Source of the DNA: Myxococcales bacterium
Lineage (GTDB): Bacteria > Myxococcota_C > UBA6777
Length of the DNA stretch: 64,000 nt
Assembly: GCA_020632975.1 (NCBI GenBank)
Contig: JACKEL010000004.1
Location: 391,568-455,567, forward strand
Direction of reading: 5' to 3'
Under the pieces are notes generated by a model. That model had not been told where the DNA came from. It ran no database searches and saw nothing but the letters and a program-made list of their open reading frames with translations. Position 1 is the stretch's first letter; the number at the start of each line of letters is the position of its first letter. Of this stretch, positions 8,194-16,172 are shown piece after piece. The translations under genes and the position numbers were made by a program.

Positions 8194-10635
8194 CTAAGCA
8201 CTCCTTTTGGAAGAGATGAGGGGTAAAGCCGCCTTGAGGAAGGCATCTTGTTTTGCTGCGTCAAGTCGTCGCGAGAGGGCTTGGAGGAGTTCTTCACCTT
8301 CTGCGCGGGGGAATTCTTTGCGGGGGTGTCCCATCTTTTTGAGCGTTTGTTTCATGGCGATCTGGGCCATCGGGCCGATGATGCGGGTGAATTCCAGTTG
8401 AATGGCTTCCATCTCTTGTTCGCTGAGGAAGTTGGAGGCTTGCGCGAGCGGAGACATCGCGCCAGCGCCGCTGTCTGTGGAGAAAGACGTGCCTGTCAGC
8501 GAAGGTTCGCTTCCTTGGAGGAGCGGTCGATATTGTTGAAGGATGGAAGCGAGGGTGCTTTTGTAGGCGCCAGGTTGGGCGAGGACGAAGAGCCCAAAAG
8601 AGGGAAAGCGCCAGAAGAGCACGTGGATATGTTGGAAGCCCCACTCTAGGCCGACAAGGTCGATAGGAAGGGCCAAACAAGCTTGGTTGATGGGGGAGAT
8701 GCGTTGTTGCAGGATAGGAAGGAGGCTGGGATCAGCGGTTTGTCCTTGGAGAAAGTTCGTGTGTTTTCCAACGAGCAAAGCACCTGCAAGACCAAACGTT
8801 GAGAAGAGTTGCCCAAAGAAAGCATCGAGGGTTTGTTGCTTTGCGGGAGGGGCCATGCTTTGGCGCATCATGTTCATGGAGTGGTGGTCGTGGGGGGCAT
8901 CTTGGAGCAAGACATCGTAGCCATGGGCTGATGGCATACAAAGAAGTTGCTGCATGGCTCCTTCGAGTTGAATCGATTTCCACGGACCAAAGGGGGGCAA
9001 AGCCAGCGCTTGTTCAGAACCCAACAGAAGTTGGATACTTTGCAGAGAGATATCGCTCCACATGCCTTCTTGGTGGATGAGTTGCCTGTGCGGTGAAAAG
9101 CGCAAACGGGCTTGGGTCGGGGGAGCGGTATGTTGGAGAAGATGTGGGGCCAGCGAAAGAGAGCCCTTGAGTGGAGTTGTGGGGGGGGCAAGCGATGTCC
9201 CCATCCCCATACCACCCCCGACACTGGGCGGTGCTGGTGCAAGAGACGCAAATCCCGCAGGTGCGGAGGTTTGCGGGTTGTGTCCTGAAAAGCCGACAGC
9301 ATGGGGTGTTTGGGGTGGGCTCAGTGAACCCATGCTTGGAGAGACATGCACAGCGGGGGCAGCGGTCCAACTTGCGGCAGAAAAAGAGTGCGCGGGGTGT
9401 TTGAGGTGACGCAGCGCTTCCAACAAGGCCGAACAGTCTTGGTAACGTTGGGCGGGTTCTTTTTGCGTCATCTTGTTGATGACTTGGACGGTGGCTTGGG
9501 TGACTTCGGGGGCGTGTTGTCGTGGATCAGGCAGGGGCTCTTGGATGTGTTTGAGCATCACGTTAGAGATATTGGGACCGCGAAAAGGTGTGGTGCCTGT
9601 GAGGAGTTCGTAAAAGACGATGCCAAGGGCGTAAACGTCAGAGCGGTGATCGAGAGGCTTTCCCGAAGCCTGTTCTGGCGAAAGATAATGTGGGCTGCCT
9701 ACCACGATACCGGGCTGTGTGTAGGACATGTCTTGCGTGCCACGCACAAGGCCAAAGTCTGTAAGGGTGACGTGTCCGCGTAGGTTGATGATCAGGTTTG
9801 AAGGCTTGATATCGCGGTGGATCTGTCCCGCATCATGGGCTGCTTTGAGTCCTTGGGCGACTTGTTCGATGATCGATATTGCTTCGCTTTCTGTGAGGCG
9901 TTTGCGAGCTCGCAAGAACTGATCGATGTTTTCGCCTTCAAGGAACTCCATCGCGATGTAAAAGACCCCATCTTCGGTCGTTCCTGCGTCGAAGACTTGG
10001 ACGATGTAGGGGCTTTTGAGTTGGGCGATGGCCAACGCCTCGCGTTGAAAACGTTTGATGCAGGTCTCATCTTGTTGTGCGTTGGGCAACATCAGTTTGA
10101 GCGCGACTTTGCGTTGCAACGCTTCTTGGTAGGCTCGAAAGACAGCGCCCATCCCACCGCGCCCGATCTCTTCTTCCAACACAAAGGAACCGATCTTTCT
10201 CCCTACCATGGAGGAGAGGGCATCATCTGCTTTTTTCTTTTTGCCCATCGGAAGGAAAGGATCGGATGTATTCTGCGACAAAAGGGCCTGCAAGGTCGCG
10301 ATAAACTGGGAAGGGCGAAGAGGACGCTCAAAGATGTGCTGTTCGCCCTCGCTGCGCAGTTGGGCGAGGAGTTGTTCTTGGTGTGGAAGGCTGAGAAAGA
10401 TGCGGGGGATGGCGTGGAGTTTCGGATGTTGTGAGACCCAACGATACAGGGTCTCGACTTCGTGGAGAGGGTGCGTCAAATCGAAAAGGATCAGGTGGGG
10501 TGCGGTTTGGTCGAGATCGAGTTGGGCTTGGTATAGCGAGGGGGTCGCGCTCGTGTTGATCATGAGCTTTTCAAGCTGCACCTGAAGCGCTTGTGTCGTT
10601 TGTGGATCGCCCTCAAAAACAAAGAGCCTGTACAT
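8194..10635 (-). CDS. Ser/Thr protein kinase with N-terminal receiver-like domain
   Basis: About 813 residues. Residues 1-120 resemble a response-regulator receiver (HLILFDLTHP with the phospho-Asp position present, but RP in place of the usual KP). Residues about 150-410 are a complete Hanks-type kinase: IGRGGMGAVFRAY (P-loop), VALKLM (Lys), IHRDIKPSNLII (catalytic loop), LTDFGLVRG (DFG), SPEQ. A Pro/Ser/Ala-rich linker (about 420-530) leads to a C-terminal region of about 280 residues that I do not recognise. The start is uncertain: the ATG at 10635 has AAGG directly against it, while an in-frame ATG at 10656 has a better-spaced GGTGG. No transmembrane segment was seen, so it is cytoplasmic. 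It is probably co-expressed with the HAMP protein downstream. The substrate is unknown. Confidence 0.85.
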   Translation of the reverse strand: MYRLFVFEGDPQTTQALQVQLEKLMINTSATPSLYQAQLDLDQTAPHLILFDLTHPLHEVETLYRWVSQHPKLHAIPRIFLSLPHQEQLLAQLRSEGEQHIFERPLRPSQFIATLQALLSQNTSDPFLPMGKKKKADDALSSMVGRKIGSFVLEEEIGRGGMGAVFRAYQEALQRKVALKLMLPNAQQDETCIKRFQREALAIAQLKSPYIVQVFDAGTTEDGVFYIAMEFLEGENIDQFLRARKRLTESEAISIIEQVAQGLKAAHDAGQIHRDIKPSNLIINLRGHVTLTDFGLVRGTQDMSYTQPGIVVGSPHYLSPEQASGKPLDHRSDVYALGIVFYELLTGTTPFRGPNISNVMLKHIQEPLPDPRQHAPEVTQATVQVINKMTQKEPAQRYQDCSALLEALRHLKHPAHSFSAASWTAAPAVHVSPSMGSLSPPQTPHAVGFSGHNPQTSAPAGFASLAPAPPSVGGGMGMGTSLAPPTTPLKGSLSLAPHLLQHTAPPTQARLRFSPHRQLIHQEGMWSDISLQSIQLLLGSEQALALPPFGPWKSIQLEGAMQQLLCMPSAHGYDVLLQDAPHDHHSMNMMRQSMAPPAKQQTLDAFFGQLFSTFGLAGALLVGKHTNFLQGQTADPSLLPILQQRISPINQACLALPIDLVGLEWGFQHIHVLFWRFPSFGLFVLAQPGAYKSTLASILQQYRPLLQGSEPSLTGTSFSTDSGAGAMSPLAQASNFLSEQEMEAIQLEFTRIIGPMAQIAMKQTLKKMGHPRKEFPRAEGEELLQALSRRLDAAKQDAFLKAALPLISSKRSA

Positions 10636-11077
10636 CCTTATTCGCCTATCTCGCATCAGAGCCACCCGCGGCTAAAAGCTTGGGGTGGAGAGTTGGGAAA
10701 CCTCGCTCATCGCGGGGTTTAAGTTTGCATCCTGCTCGACAACTATGGTCCCTTATCTTGGGAGGTCTTGTTGTTTTTGATGAAGTGTTCCCTCAGTCGA
10801 TGCTCTTATCACGCCAACGATAGAAATGACACCAAACGCGAATAGCACGGGGTGGTCATAACGAAGATGGTTGGCGATAACGGTTCATGTATAACAGGAT
10901 CGCGTGCTGAGTGCCATGAGGCAGCTTGTTTTCTTGCAACCCATGAGCAAAGTCCTCACGATACCAAGAGAATCACACAAAACAAAAGTAGTAAGGGGTC
11001 GTGCCTTTGTCGTTTGGAGGATATCTCTTGTTACGCAAAGGTTTGGCTGGAGGTGTGTGAGGTTTGTTGTAGAAGGA
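10636..11077. other. 442-bp gene-free region upstream of the kinase operon
   Basis: No gene or RNA family was recognised. On the minus strand a TATACA hexamer (10888-10893) could be a -10 element for the kinase operon, but no clear -35 stands 17 nt before it. No repeats of note were seen. Confidence 0.3.
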
Positions 11078-11908
11078 TTATACAGTTGCAGGACGAAGCA
11101 CAAAGCGCCCGCGCTCGTCTTGATCGACATGGACAACCGCAGGACCTGCTTCGTGATCGAGGATGATCCGCCAACCCTCTTGATGGGCTTTTTGGAGCAA
11201 GGCCCGTTTGGTTTGCGTATTTTGGTAGGGGAGCATGTCGTAGGACATATTGAAGGCGTCACCGACGTGGTGGATCGTGGGCATCACATCGCCCGGAAAA
11301 CACAAAGGCCCTTGATCATCGTGGAAGAGGACAGCTTGTTGTCCCCAAGTATGCCCAGGGACAGGCAGGACGCGGATGCCTGGCAAGATCTCTGCGGGAC
11401 CATCGACGCGTTGGATCTGGTGGGCGACGGGAGCGAGATGATCGCGAAGGTAGGTGCGTGTCATCGTCGAACGGTTGGCCAGTGCATCCTCCCACTCACA
11501 GCGTTGGGTGTAGATGCGCGCTTTGGGAAAGCTCGACTGGGCCGAGGCTTCGGGGGTTGGGAGGTAGGTGAGTCCACCTGCGTGATCAAAGTGGAGATGC
11601 GTGACGATCACATCGCTGATCTCACTGCGATCGATGCCTTCTTCTTGAAGAGTGTCCCCGATCCAACGGTCTTCCATCGCAAAGATCGTGCGATCTTTTT
11701 GGCCGAACTTGTTGCCAAATCCTGTCTCGATCAAGACCTGACGGTCGGCACTTTGGAGCAAGACGCAGTTGGTTTGGAGCGGGATGCGATTGTCTTCATC
11801 AACATCTGTCATGCGCGCCCACAAAGCTTTGGGGATCACGCCAAACATCGTTCCACCATCAAGGCGAAATGCGCCTGCACGCAAGACCTTCCACTTCCAT
11901 GTTTGCAT
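11078..11908 (-). CDS. Metallo-beta-lactamase-fold hydrolase
   Basis: A 276-residue cytoplasmic enzyme. It has the di-zinc motif THLHFDHAGG (HxHxDH) near residue 112, a downstream metal His in VPGHTWGQQAVLF near 210, and the DHE segment near the end. This layout resembles N-acyl-homoserine-lactonase and related lactonase-like MBL enzymes, but the substrate cannot be read from the motif. The start at 11908 (MQTWKWKVL) is chosen because AGGAAAGGAACAACG precedes it; the open frame extends further upstream into the divergent gene's promoter. It is divergent from the FemAB-like gene at 12005, with about 96 bp between the start codons. Confidence 0.8.
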   Translation of the reverse strand: MQTWKWKVLRAGAFRLDGGTMFGVIPKALWARMTDVDEDNRIPLQTNCVLLQSADRQVLIETGFGNKFGQKDRTIFAMEDRWIGDTLQEEGIDRSEISDVIVTHLHFDHAGGLTYLPTPEASAQSSFPKARIYTQRCEWEDALANRSTMTRTYLRDHLAPVAHQIQRVDGPAEILPGIRVLPVPGHTWGQQAVLFHDDQGPLCFPGDVMPTIHHVGDAFNMSYDMLPYQNTQTKRALLQKAHQEGWRIILDHEAGPAVVHVDQDERGRFVLRPATV

Positions 11909-12004
11909 CGTTGTTCCTTTCCTAGTGTTGGCCTCTTGCGAATCGACTGCGGATGTCCGATCTCCTAAAGAGAGCGATTCGACATCTTTGCGGGAGGCTT
12001 TTTT

Positions 12005-13210
12005 ATGAATCAGAGCCAAAAAGGGCGTTCATTGCGAATAGATATCTTACCTTCCTTGGGACGTGTAAAGCCCGAAGAATGGGCGGCCCTTGAAGATCCA
12101 CACAATCCTTTTTTGGATTATGCTTTTTTGCGTCTTCTCGAAGAAACGGGCTGCGTGGGACCTGACACTGGATGGGTACCTGCCCATATCACGGTCTGGT
12201 CTGAGCAAACCTTGTTGGGAGCCGCGCCTACTTATATCAAAACAGATAGCTATGGCGAATTCATCTTTGATTGGGAGTGGGCAGGGATTGCCCGTCGCTT
12301 TGGGATCTCCTATTACCCGAAGCTTGTGGTGGGCGTGCCTTTTACCCCTGCGACTGGACCACGTTTGTTGGTCCGCCCACAAGAAGATCCCGATCTGATC
12401 CGACGTTTGTTGGTGCAAGGGATGCGTGAGGTGATGGATGCTGCGGATGCTTCGAGCATTCACGTCTTGTTTTGCAATGACGAAGAAGCGGCTTTCTTTG
12501 AAGAGTGCGACTTTTCTCGCCGCGCCACGCACCAGTTTCACTGGCGAAACAACGGATACGAAGACTTTGACGCCTTTTTGGGGGCCCTGCGATCACAAAA
12601 TCGCAAACAACTGCGCAAGGAACGAAGACGCGTCGAAGAAGAGGGGCTGACCCTGAGTTTGCATCGAGGTGATCAACTTGATCAAGCGCAGTGGAGGACC
12701 TTGTATCGACTTTACACCTCCACAAGCGATCGAAAGTGGGGGAACCCTTATCTTACAAGATCATTCTTTGAGCGAGCGCGCAGAGAGCTTGGGCAGACTG
12801 CTTTGATAGGCTTTGCGTCGCGTGGTGATCAGATCGTTGCGGGAACGCTTTCTTTTGCCAAAGGAAAACACGTTTATGGCCGTTATTGGGGCTGTTTCGA
12901 GCAGGTCGATAACCTGCATTTTGAGCTTTGTTACTACCAGTTGATCGATCACGCGATCCGATCAGGTTGTACATTGGTGGAGGCAGGTGCCCAAGGATCA
13001 CACAAGCTCAAGCGCGGCTTTTTGCCCGTGATCATTCATAGCGCACACCTGTTTCGACATCCGATCTTGTCGCAAGTCTTCAATGAATACGCCTCTCGTG
13101 AGGCTGAAGCAGCCAACGTTGAGATCGCAAATGCCCAAAGCTATGGCCCTTTCCGCGAAGAGATGATCCCTCCTTTTCCTCCCCTTGCAGGGATCTCTTT
13201 GGGAGAGTGA
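12005..13210 (+). CDS. FemAB-like GNAT-fold acyltransferase (COG3146/DUF482-like)
   Basis: A 401-residue cytoplasmic protein with the layout of the FemAB_like family: an N-terminal W..PHNPFLDYAFLRLLEETG block, PKLVVGVPFTPATGPRLL near residue 105, FHWRNNGYEDFDAFLGALRSQNRKQLRKER near 180, and GRYWGCFEQVDNLHFELCYYQ near 300. The family is related to Fem peptidyltransferases and GNAT acyltransferases, but its substrate is not established. A GGGAGG box sits 6 nt before the ATG. Downstream lie the tandem structured RNA units on the same strand. It is not Aat or Bpt: their signature motifs are absent. Confidence 0.78.
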   Translation: MNQSQKGRSLRIDILPSLGRVKPEEWAALEDPHNPFLDYAFLRLLEETGCVGPDTGWVPAHITVWSEQTLLGAAPTYIKTDSYGEFIFDWEWAGIARRFGISYYPKLVVGVPFTPATGPRLLVRPQEDPDLIRRLLVQGMREVMDAADASSIHVLFCNDEEAAFFEECDFSRRATHQFHWRNNGYEDFDAFLGALRSQNRKQLRKERRRVEEEGLTLSLHRGDQLDQAQWRTLYRLYTSTSDRKWGNPYLTRSFFERARRELGQTALIGFASRGDQIVAGTLSFAKGKHVYGRYWGCFEQVDNLHFELCYYQLIDHAIRSGCTLVEAGAQGSHKLKRGFLPVIIHSAHLFRHPILSQVFNEYASREAEAANVEIANAQSYGPFREEMIPPFPPLAGISLGE

Positions 13211-13214
13211 TATT

Positions 13215-13242
13215 TTGTTGTTTCTTTTTCGTATGTTATGTT
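13215..13242 (+). promoter_or_regulatory. Putative promoter for the tandem RNA units
   Basis: TTGTTG (13215-13220) and TATGTT (13237-13242) are separated by 16 bp, placing a start site near 13249, about 65 nt before the first boxA-like element. The -10 hexamer equals the one proposed before clpA. Read by eye only. Confidence 0.35.
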
Positions 13243-13313
13243 CTGTGTCACGATGTGGCAGGCAAGTATTGCATCCTCACAAACGTTCCCGAGAGACACT
13301 GTTCTTTCGAAAT

Positions 13314-13328
13314 GTTCTTTGAAAAGTG
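13314..13328 (+). promoter_or_regulatory. boxA-like antitermination element, unit 1
   Basis: GTTCTTTGAAAAGTG resembles the boxA/leader motif that precedes rRNA genes and other long untranslated transcripts in many bacteria. The same motif (GCTCTTTGAAAAGTG) opens unit 2 at 13971-13985. It suggests a long RNA that must escape Rho termination. Confidence 0.45.
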
Positions 13329-13868
13329 AAGAAAAACTCTCAAAAGGTAGGCTACCTGACAACGTGTAAGCGCTTCGGCGTTTGGTTGTCCCCGAAAGGG
13401 TTTCTCCGTTGACGTGTCCGTGAGACGGACAAAAAGGAGATAGGTCCCCCACCAGTGTTTGGAATCCATCAATCTAGATGCGCAAGACCATCGTAGGAGG
13501 CGCCGCTAGTGATGTGAGAAGAAGCGGTCTGCAAGCCCTCTGAGAAGGTGTCGAAAGACCGTAGGCACCGAAGGGATAGAGAAATGGAAGTGAGACCAAA
13601 CGCGGCGCGAAGAAGCCATGGGAGGTAGGACATACGTAAAAGTGCCCTGCGTCCAAGGCGACAACTTCCCTGTGGTACGACGTCCCACTCCAACACAATT
13701 CGTCCTAGGCCGAAACCGCCCTTCCTTCCGAGGAAATAAGGCACCCCAAAAACATCACTGGCCGCGCTCCTATCAAAAAGAACTTCACCAGATCGCCCAA
13801 GGCCACCACAAAAGCACCATGGTAGGGATACTTAACGCTACCCCCAAAAGAGAGTTTTTCTTTGCTTT
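13316..13868 (+). ncRNA. Large structured RNA-like unit 1 (candidate novel ncRNA)
   Basis: A 553-nt unit with no credible ORF. Its first 143 nt (13316-13458) match unit 2 with one mismatch (13409 T/C), and its last 52 nt (13817-13868) match perfectly, while the 358-nt core is diverged. The ends pair: AAAGTGAAGAAAAACTCTC (13323-13341) is complementary to GAGAGTTTTTCTTTGCTTT (13850-13868), 19 bp including two G-U pairs, and the identity block stops exactly where the helix stops. The 5' block folds into a UUCG-capped hairpin (13359-13389), a CCC-GAAA-GGG tetraloop hairpin (13391-13400) and a two-part stem (13403-13440) whose internal loop carries the only substitution. A 3' hairpin GGTAG...CTACC spans 13821-13842. 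In the core, TGTCGAAA begins 233 nt into both units. Orientation is inferred from tetraloops and boxA. A mobile element with terminal inverted repeats is the main alternative. Confidence 0.6.
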
Positions 13869-13903
13869 TCCAATCTCTTTCATCGACCAAGGAGGATGGA
13901 GCC

Positions 13904-13945
13904 ATGTTTTTGTTTGTCGTTGTTCTCGTCTTGTTCGTGCTTTAA
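13904..13945 (+). CDS. 13-residue hydrophobic small ORF between the RNA units
   Basis: The ORF encodes MFLFVVVLVLFVL, made only of Phe, Leu and Val after the start. AAGGAGG (13889-13895) stands 8 nt before the ATG, an ideal ribosome-binding site for this genome. Tiny hydrophobic peptides of this kind resemble type I toxin peptides (Ibs-like) or leader peptides. It lies 35 nt after RNA unit 1 and 27 nt before unit 2. Whether it is translated is unknown. Confidence 0.35.
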   Translation: MFLFVVVLVLFVL

Positions 13946-13970
13946 GATCCCTCCACACAACCTATTTGAC

Positions 13971-13985
13971 GCTCTTTGAAAAGTG
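13971..13985 (+). promoter_or_regulatory. boxA-like antitermination element, unit 2
   Basis: GCTCTTTGAAAAGTG opens the second RNA unit in the same position as the element at 13314. It is slightly closer to the classical boxA GCTCTTTAACA than the copy before unit 1. Confidence 0.45.
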
Positions 13986-14551
13986 AAGAAAAACTCTCAA
14001 AAGGTAGGCTACCTGACAACGTGTAAGCGCTTCGGCGTTTGGTTGTCCCCGAAAGGGTTTCTCCGCTGACGTGTCCGTGAGACGGACAAAAAGGAGATAG
14101 GTCCCCCACCAGTGTCTAGGAACGTCCAGAGGCAGCGCTGGGACATGTAGTTGTCCAGCGCAGAACACTACGCCCTGATTCGAGTCAAAGACGACGACGA
14201 AAGAATGTCGAAACAGACCGATAAGACGGGAAGAAAAGGCATGCGAAGCAGAAGGTGCGATCGCGCGAATCAGAACTTCCACGAGGGCAACCCAACCGGC
14301 CCCACTGTAACAATACCGAAAAATCAGTCGGAAGCAGAAGCCGGCCAACGTTGCGCAGCTGCCAGTGCTCAAGAGGCTCAGGAAAAGCGATACCTAAAAG
14401 GCCGATGTATCCGAGGAAAACAAGCGTTGGCTACGCGGAAGATTCGCGGGACAAAAAGTGGTTTCCTTCATCTTCCACCCTCGCACGCCCATCGTCACCC
14501 CATGGTAGGGATACTTAACGCTACCCCCAAAAGAGAGTTTTTCTTTGCTTT
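13973..14551 (+). ncRNA. Large structured RNA-like unit 2 (candidate novel ncRNA)
   Basis: A 579-nt tandem paralogue of the unit at 13316. The 5' 143 nt (13973-14115) and 3' 52 nt (14500-14551) are essentially identical to unit 1; the 19-bp terminal helix is formed by 13980-13998 and 14533-14551. The 384-nt core differs but keeps the TGTCGAAA motif at the same offset (14206, 233 nt in) and a GCGCGAA motif near offset 290 (288 in unit 1). A strong core-specific hairpin GCGCTGGGACA...TGTCCAGCGC begins near 14143. The unit ends 10 nt before the stop codon of the oppositely oriented HEAT-repeat gene. The pattern of fixed ends, fast core and conserved spacing fits paralogous structured RNAs better than coding DNA. 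Confidence 0.6.
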
Positions 14552-14560
14552 CAAGAGTGC

Positions 14561-16051
14561 TTATTGAGCACCCTCCAGTTTCTCCAAGGCTTTTTTGATG
14601 GCGGCCTGTCTTTCCAAACCCCCCGCATTTCGGATGCTTTGGAGCGGCGTGATCGCGCTTTTGGCGGCTTTCCCCATCTCCCCCAAACTCAGCGCAGCTT
14701 GCACTTGAACACGTGTCTCTTTGTCCCGAAGTGCTTTGAGCAAAGCAGGGATCAAAGGTGCTGCTTTGGCCTTCATCCTTCCTGCCACCAAAGCCACCGT
14801 CCAGCGGACTTCCCAGCGTTTGTGTTGAAGCGCATATTCAAGTGTCGGGATCGCTTCTAGGGCGGTGTCTGCACCTGACTGTCCAAAAGCTTCAGAGATG
14901 GCTTTGGGCAACCACCAGTCATTTGAGTCCAAAGCTTTGCGCAAGACCGCATTCCCATCAGGGCCGATCTTCATCAAAGACTCCATCGCGACGATCCAGA
15001 GGACCTGCGGGGCCTTTTGATCAAATAAGATCTTTTGCAAAGCAGGTGCAGCGGAAGATCCTTCTGTCCCAAACTTCCCGATGATGATCGCCGCACGTCG
15101 TCGAACATCTGCATCATTATCGCTCAAAAGTGCGATCAATGCAGGGAGAGCGGCCTTGGCTTTTACACCAAAGGTATCGAGCATCTTGAGGATCTCGGCT
15201 TTGGCCCACCAAGTGGACGCAGGCAACGCATCGCTAAGGGCTTGGACTGCACTTGGACCGATATTGCGGATCGCGCTGAGCGCTGCTTTGCGCACGTCGT
15301 CATCTTTGTCTTGCATCATCTCAACAAGACTGGGGATCGCCTCGGCAGCACCCGAACCAATCGAACCAAGCGCCTCGATGATCGCTTTGCGGACCTTCCA
15401 CCAGTCACGGTTTTGTTGAAGTCCTTTGACCAGTTGAGGGACCGCTGGGCTCGACTTGCTGCCGATCTTTCCGAGGGTTTCAGCAGCTTCTTGACGAACA
15501 TCGACCTCACTGTCGAGGACCGCACGACCAAGTACAGGGATCGCTTTGGGAGAGCGTTTGCTCATGTGACCCAGTGCACGGACGGCCAAGCGACGTTCTT
15601 CTTCGATGGGGGATTGGAGGACTTTGGAGACCGAAGTCACCATCTCATCGCCACCTTCGTCGAGTTTGTCTTCGATCATCTTGCGGACATCTGAGGATTT
15701 GTCGTCGAGGCCACGCAACCAAGAGGGCACACCTCGTTCACCCATCATCATCAAAGCCCGCAAAGAGGCTTTGCGTACTTCGACGGATGGATCTTCGAGA
15801 GAAGATCGCAAGGTCGGGATCGCTTGCTTGGCAGAAGGCCCCAACTCACCGAGCTTTTGCGCCGCTTCGATGCGCTTTTCGCTTTCTGAGGCGCGCAGTT
15901 GCCGAATCAGATCAAAGACAGGCGAACGTTTGCTTTTGATCACACGGGTTTGGCTGCAACCCACCACCACGAGCGGGCCAAGACAAAACAGACTTCCACA
16001 ATACAATAGTTGCTTAAAGGTACTTTTCTTTTTAGATTTCAATACTTGCAT
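14561..16051 (-). CDS. HEAT-repeat lipoprotein
   Basis: A 496-residue protein. It has a lipoprotein signal (LFCLGPLVVVGC, lipobox VVGC near residue 26) followed by about a dozen HEAT/PBS-type alpha-helical repeats from residue 45 to the end, with recurring patterns such as AIPTLRSSLEDPSVEVRKASLRAL, DVRRRAAIIIGKFG and VQVQAALSLGEMG. HEAT solenoids are protein-protein scaffolds; a cell-envelope scaffold is the likely role, with partner unknown. The start at 16051 follows GGGAGAAGAAG and gives a clean signal peptide; the frame is open further upstream but without a signal. The gene is on the strand opposite to, and abuts, RNA unit 2. Confidence 0.82.
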   Translation of the reverse strand: MQVLKSKKKSTFKQLLYCGSLFCLGPLVVVGCSQTRVIKSKRSPVFDLIRQLRASESEKRIEAAQKLGELGPSAKQAIPTLRSSLEDPSVEVRKASLRALMMMGERGVPSWLRGLDDKSSDVRKMIEDKLDEGGDEMVTSVSKVLQSPIEEERRLAVRALGHMSKRSPKAIPVLGRAVLDSEVDVRQEAAETLGKIGSKSSPAVPQLVKGLQQNRDWWKVRKAIIEALGSIGSGAAEAIPSLVEMMQDKDDDVRKAALSAIRNIGPSAVQALSDALPASTWWAKAEILKMLDTFGVKAKAALPALIALLSDNDADVRRRAAIIIGKFGTEGSSAAPALQKILFDQKAPQVLWIVAMESLMKIGPDGNAVLRKALDSNDWWLPKAISEAFGQSGADTALEAIPTLEYALQHKRWEVRWTVALVAGRMKAKAAPLIPALLKALRDKETRVQVQAALSLGEMGKAAKSAITPLQSIRNAGGLERQAAIKKALEKLEGAQ

Positions 16052-16172
16052 CTTCTTCTCCCAATGCGAAGTGTTCGTTGGAGAGAGATATCCTTCCCTT
16101 GTGTATAGGCATTCTCGGTGGACAGAGCAAATTGGGTGCGTTTGGTATCTTGGTGGGTGCGGAAGGCGTTGA

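Noticed and set aside
10904..11968. 354-codon open frame antisense to the metallo-hydrolase
   Set aside because: The opposite strand encodes an intact HxHxDH enzyme with a good ribosome-binding site.
12005..13210. Aat/Bpt leucyltransferase that would link NTAQ1 to ClpS
   Set aside because: The protein matches the FemAB-like family and lacks the signatures of Aat and Bpt.
13316..14551. MITE or other terminal-inverted-repeat element
   Set aside because: Not excluded, but no target-site duplication was seen; the tetraloop hairpins, boxA-like leaders and core motif at a fixed offset fit an RNA better.
13316..14551. Group II intron or retron
   Set aside because: No domain V signature or GUGYG start was seen, and no reverse transcriptase lies nearby.
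13248..14567. Several 60-138-codon open frames inside the tandem RNA units
   Set aside because: They differ between the two units, cross the conserved blocks in unrelated frames and lack ribosome-binding sites, while base-pairing explains the conservation.
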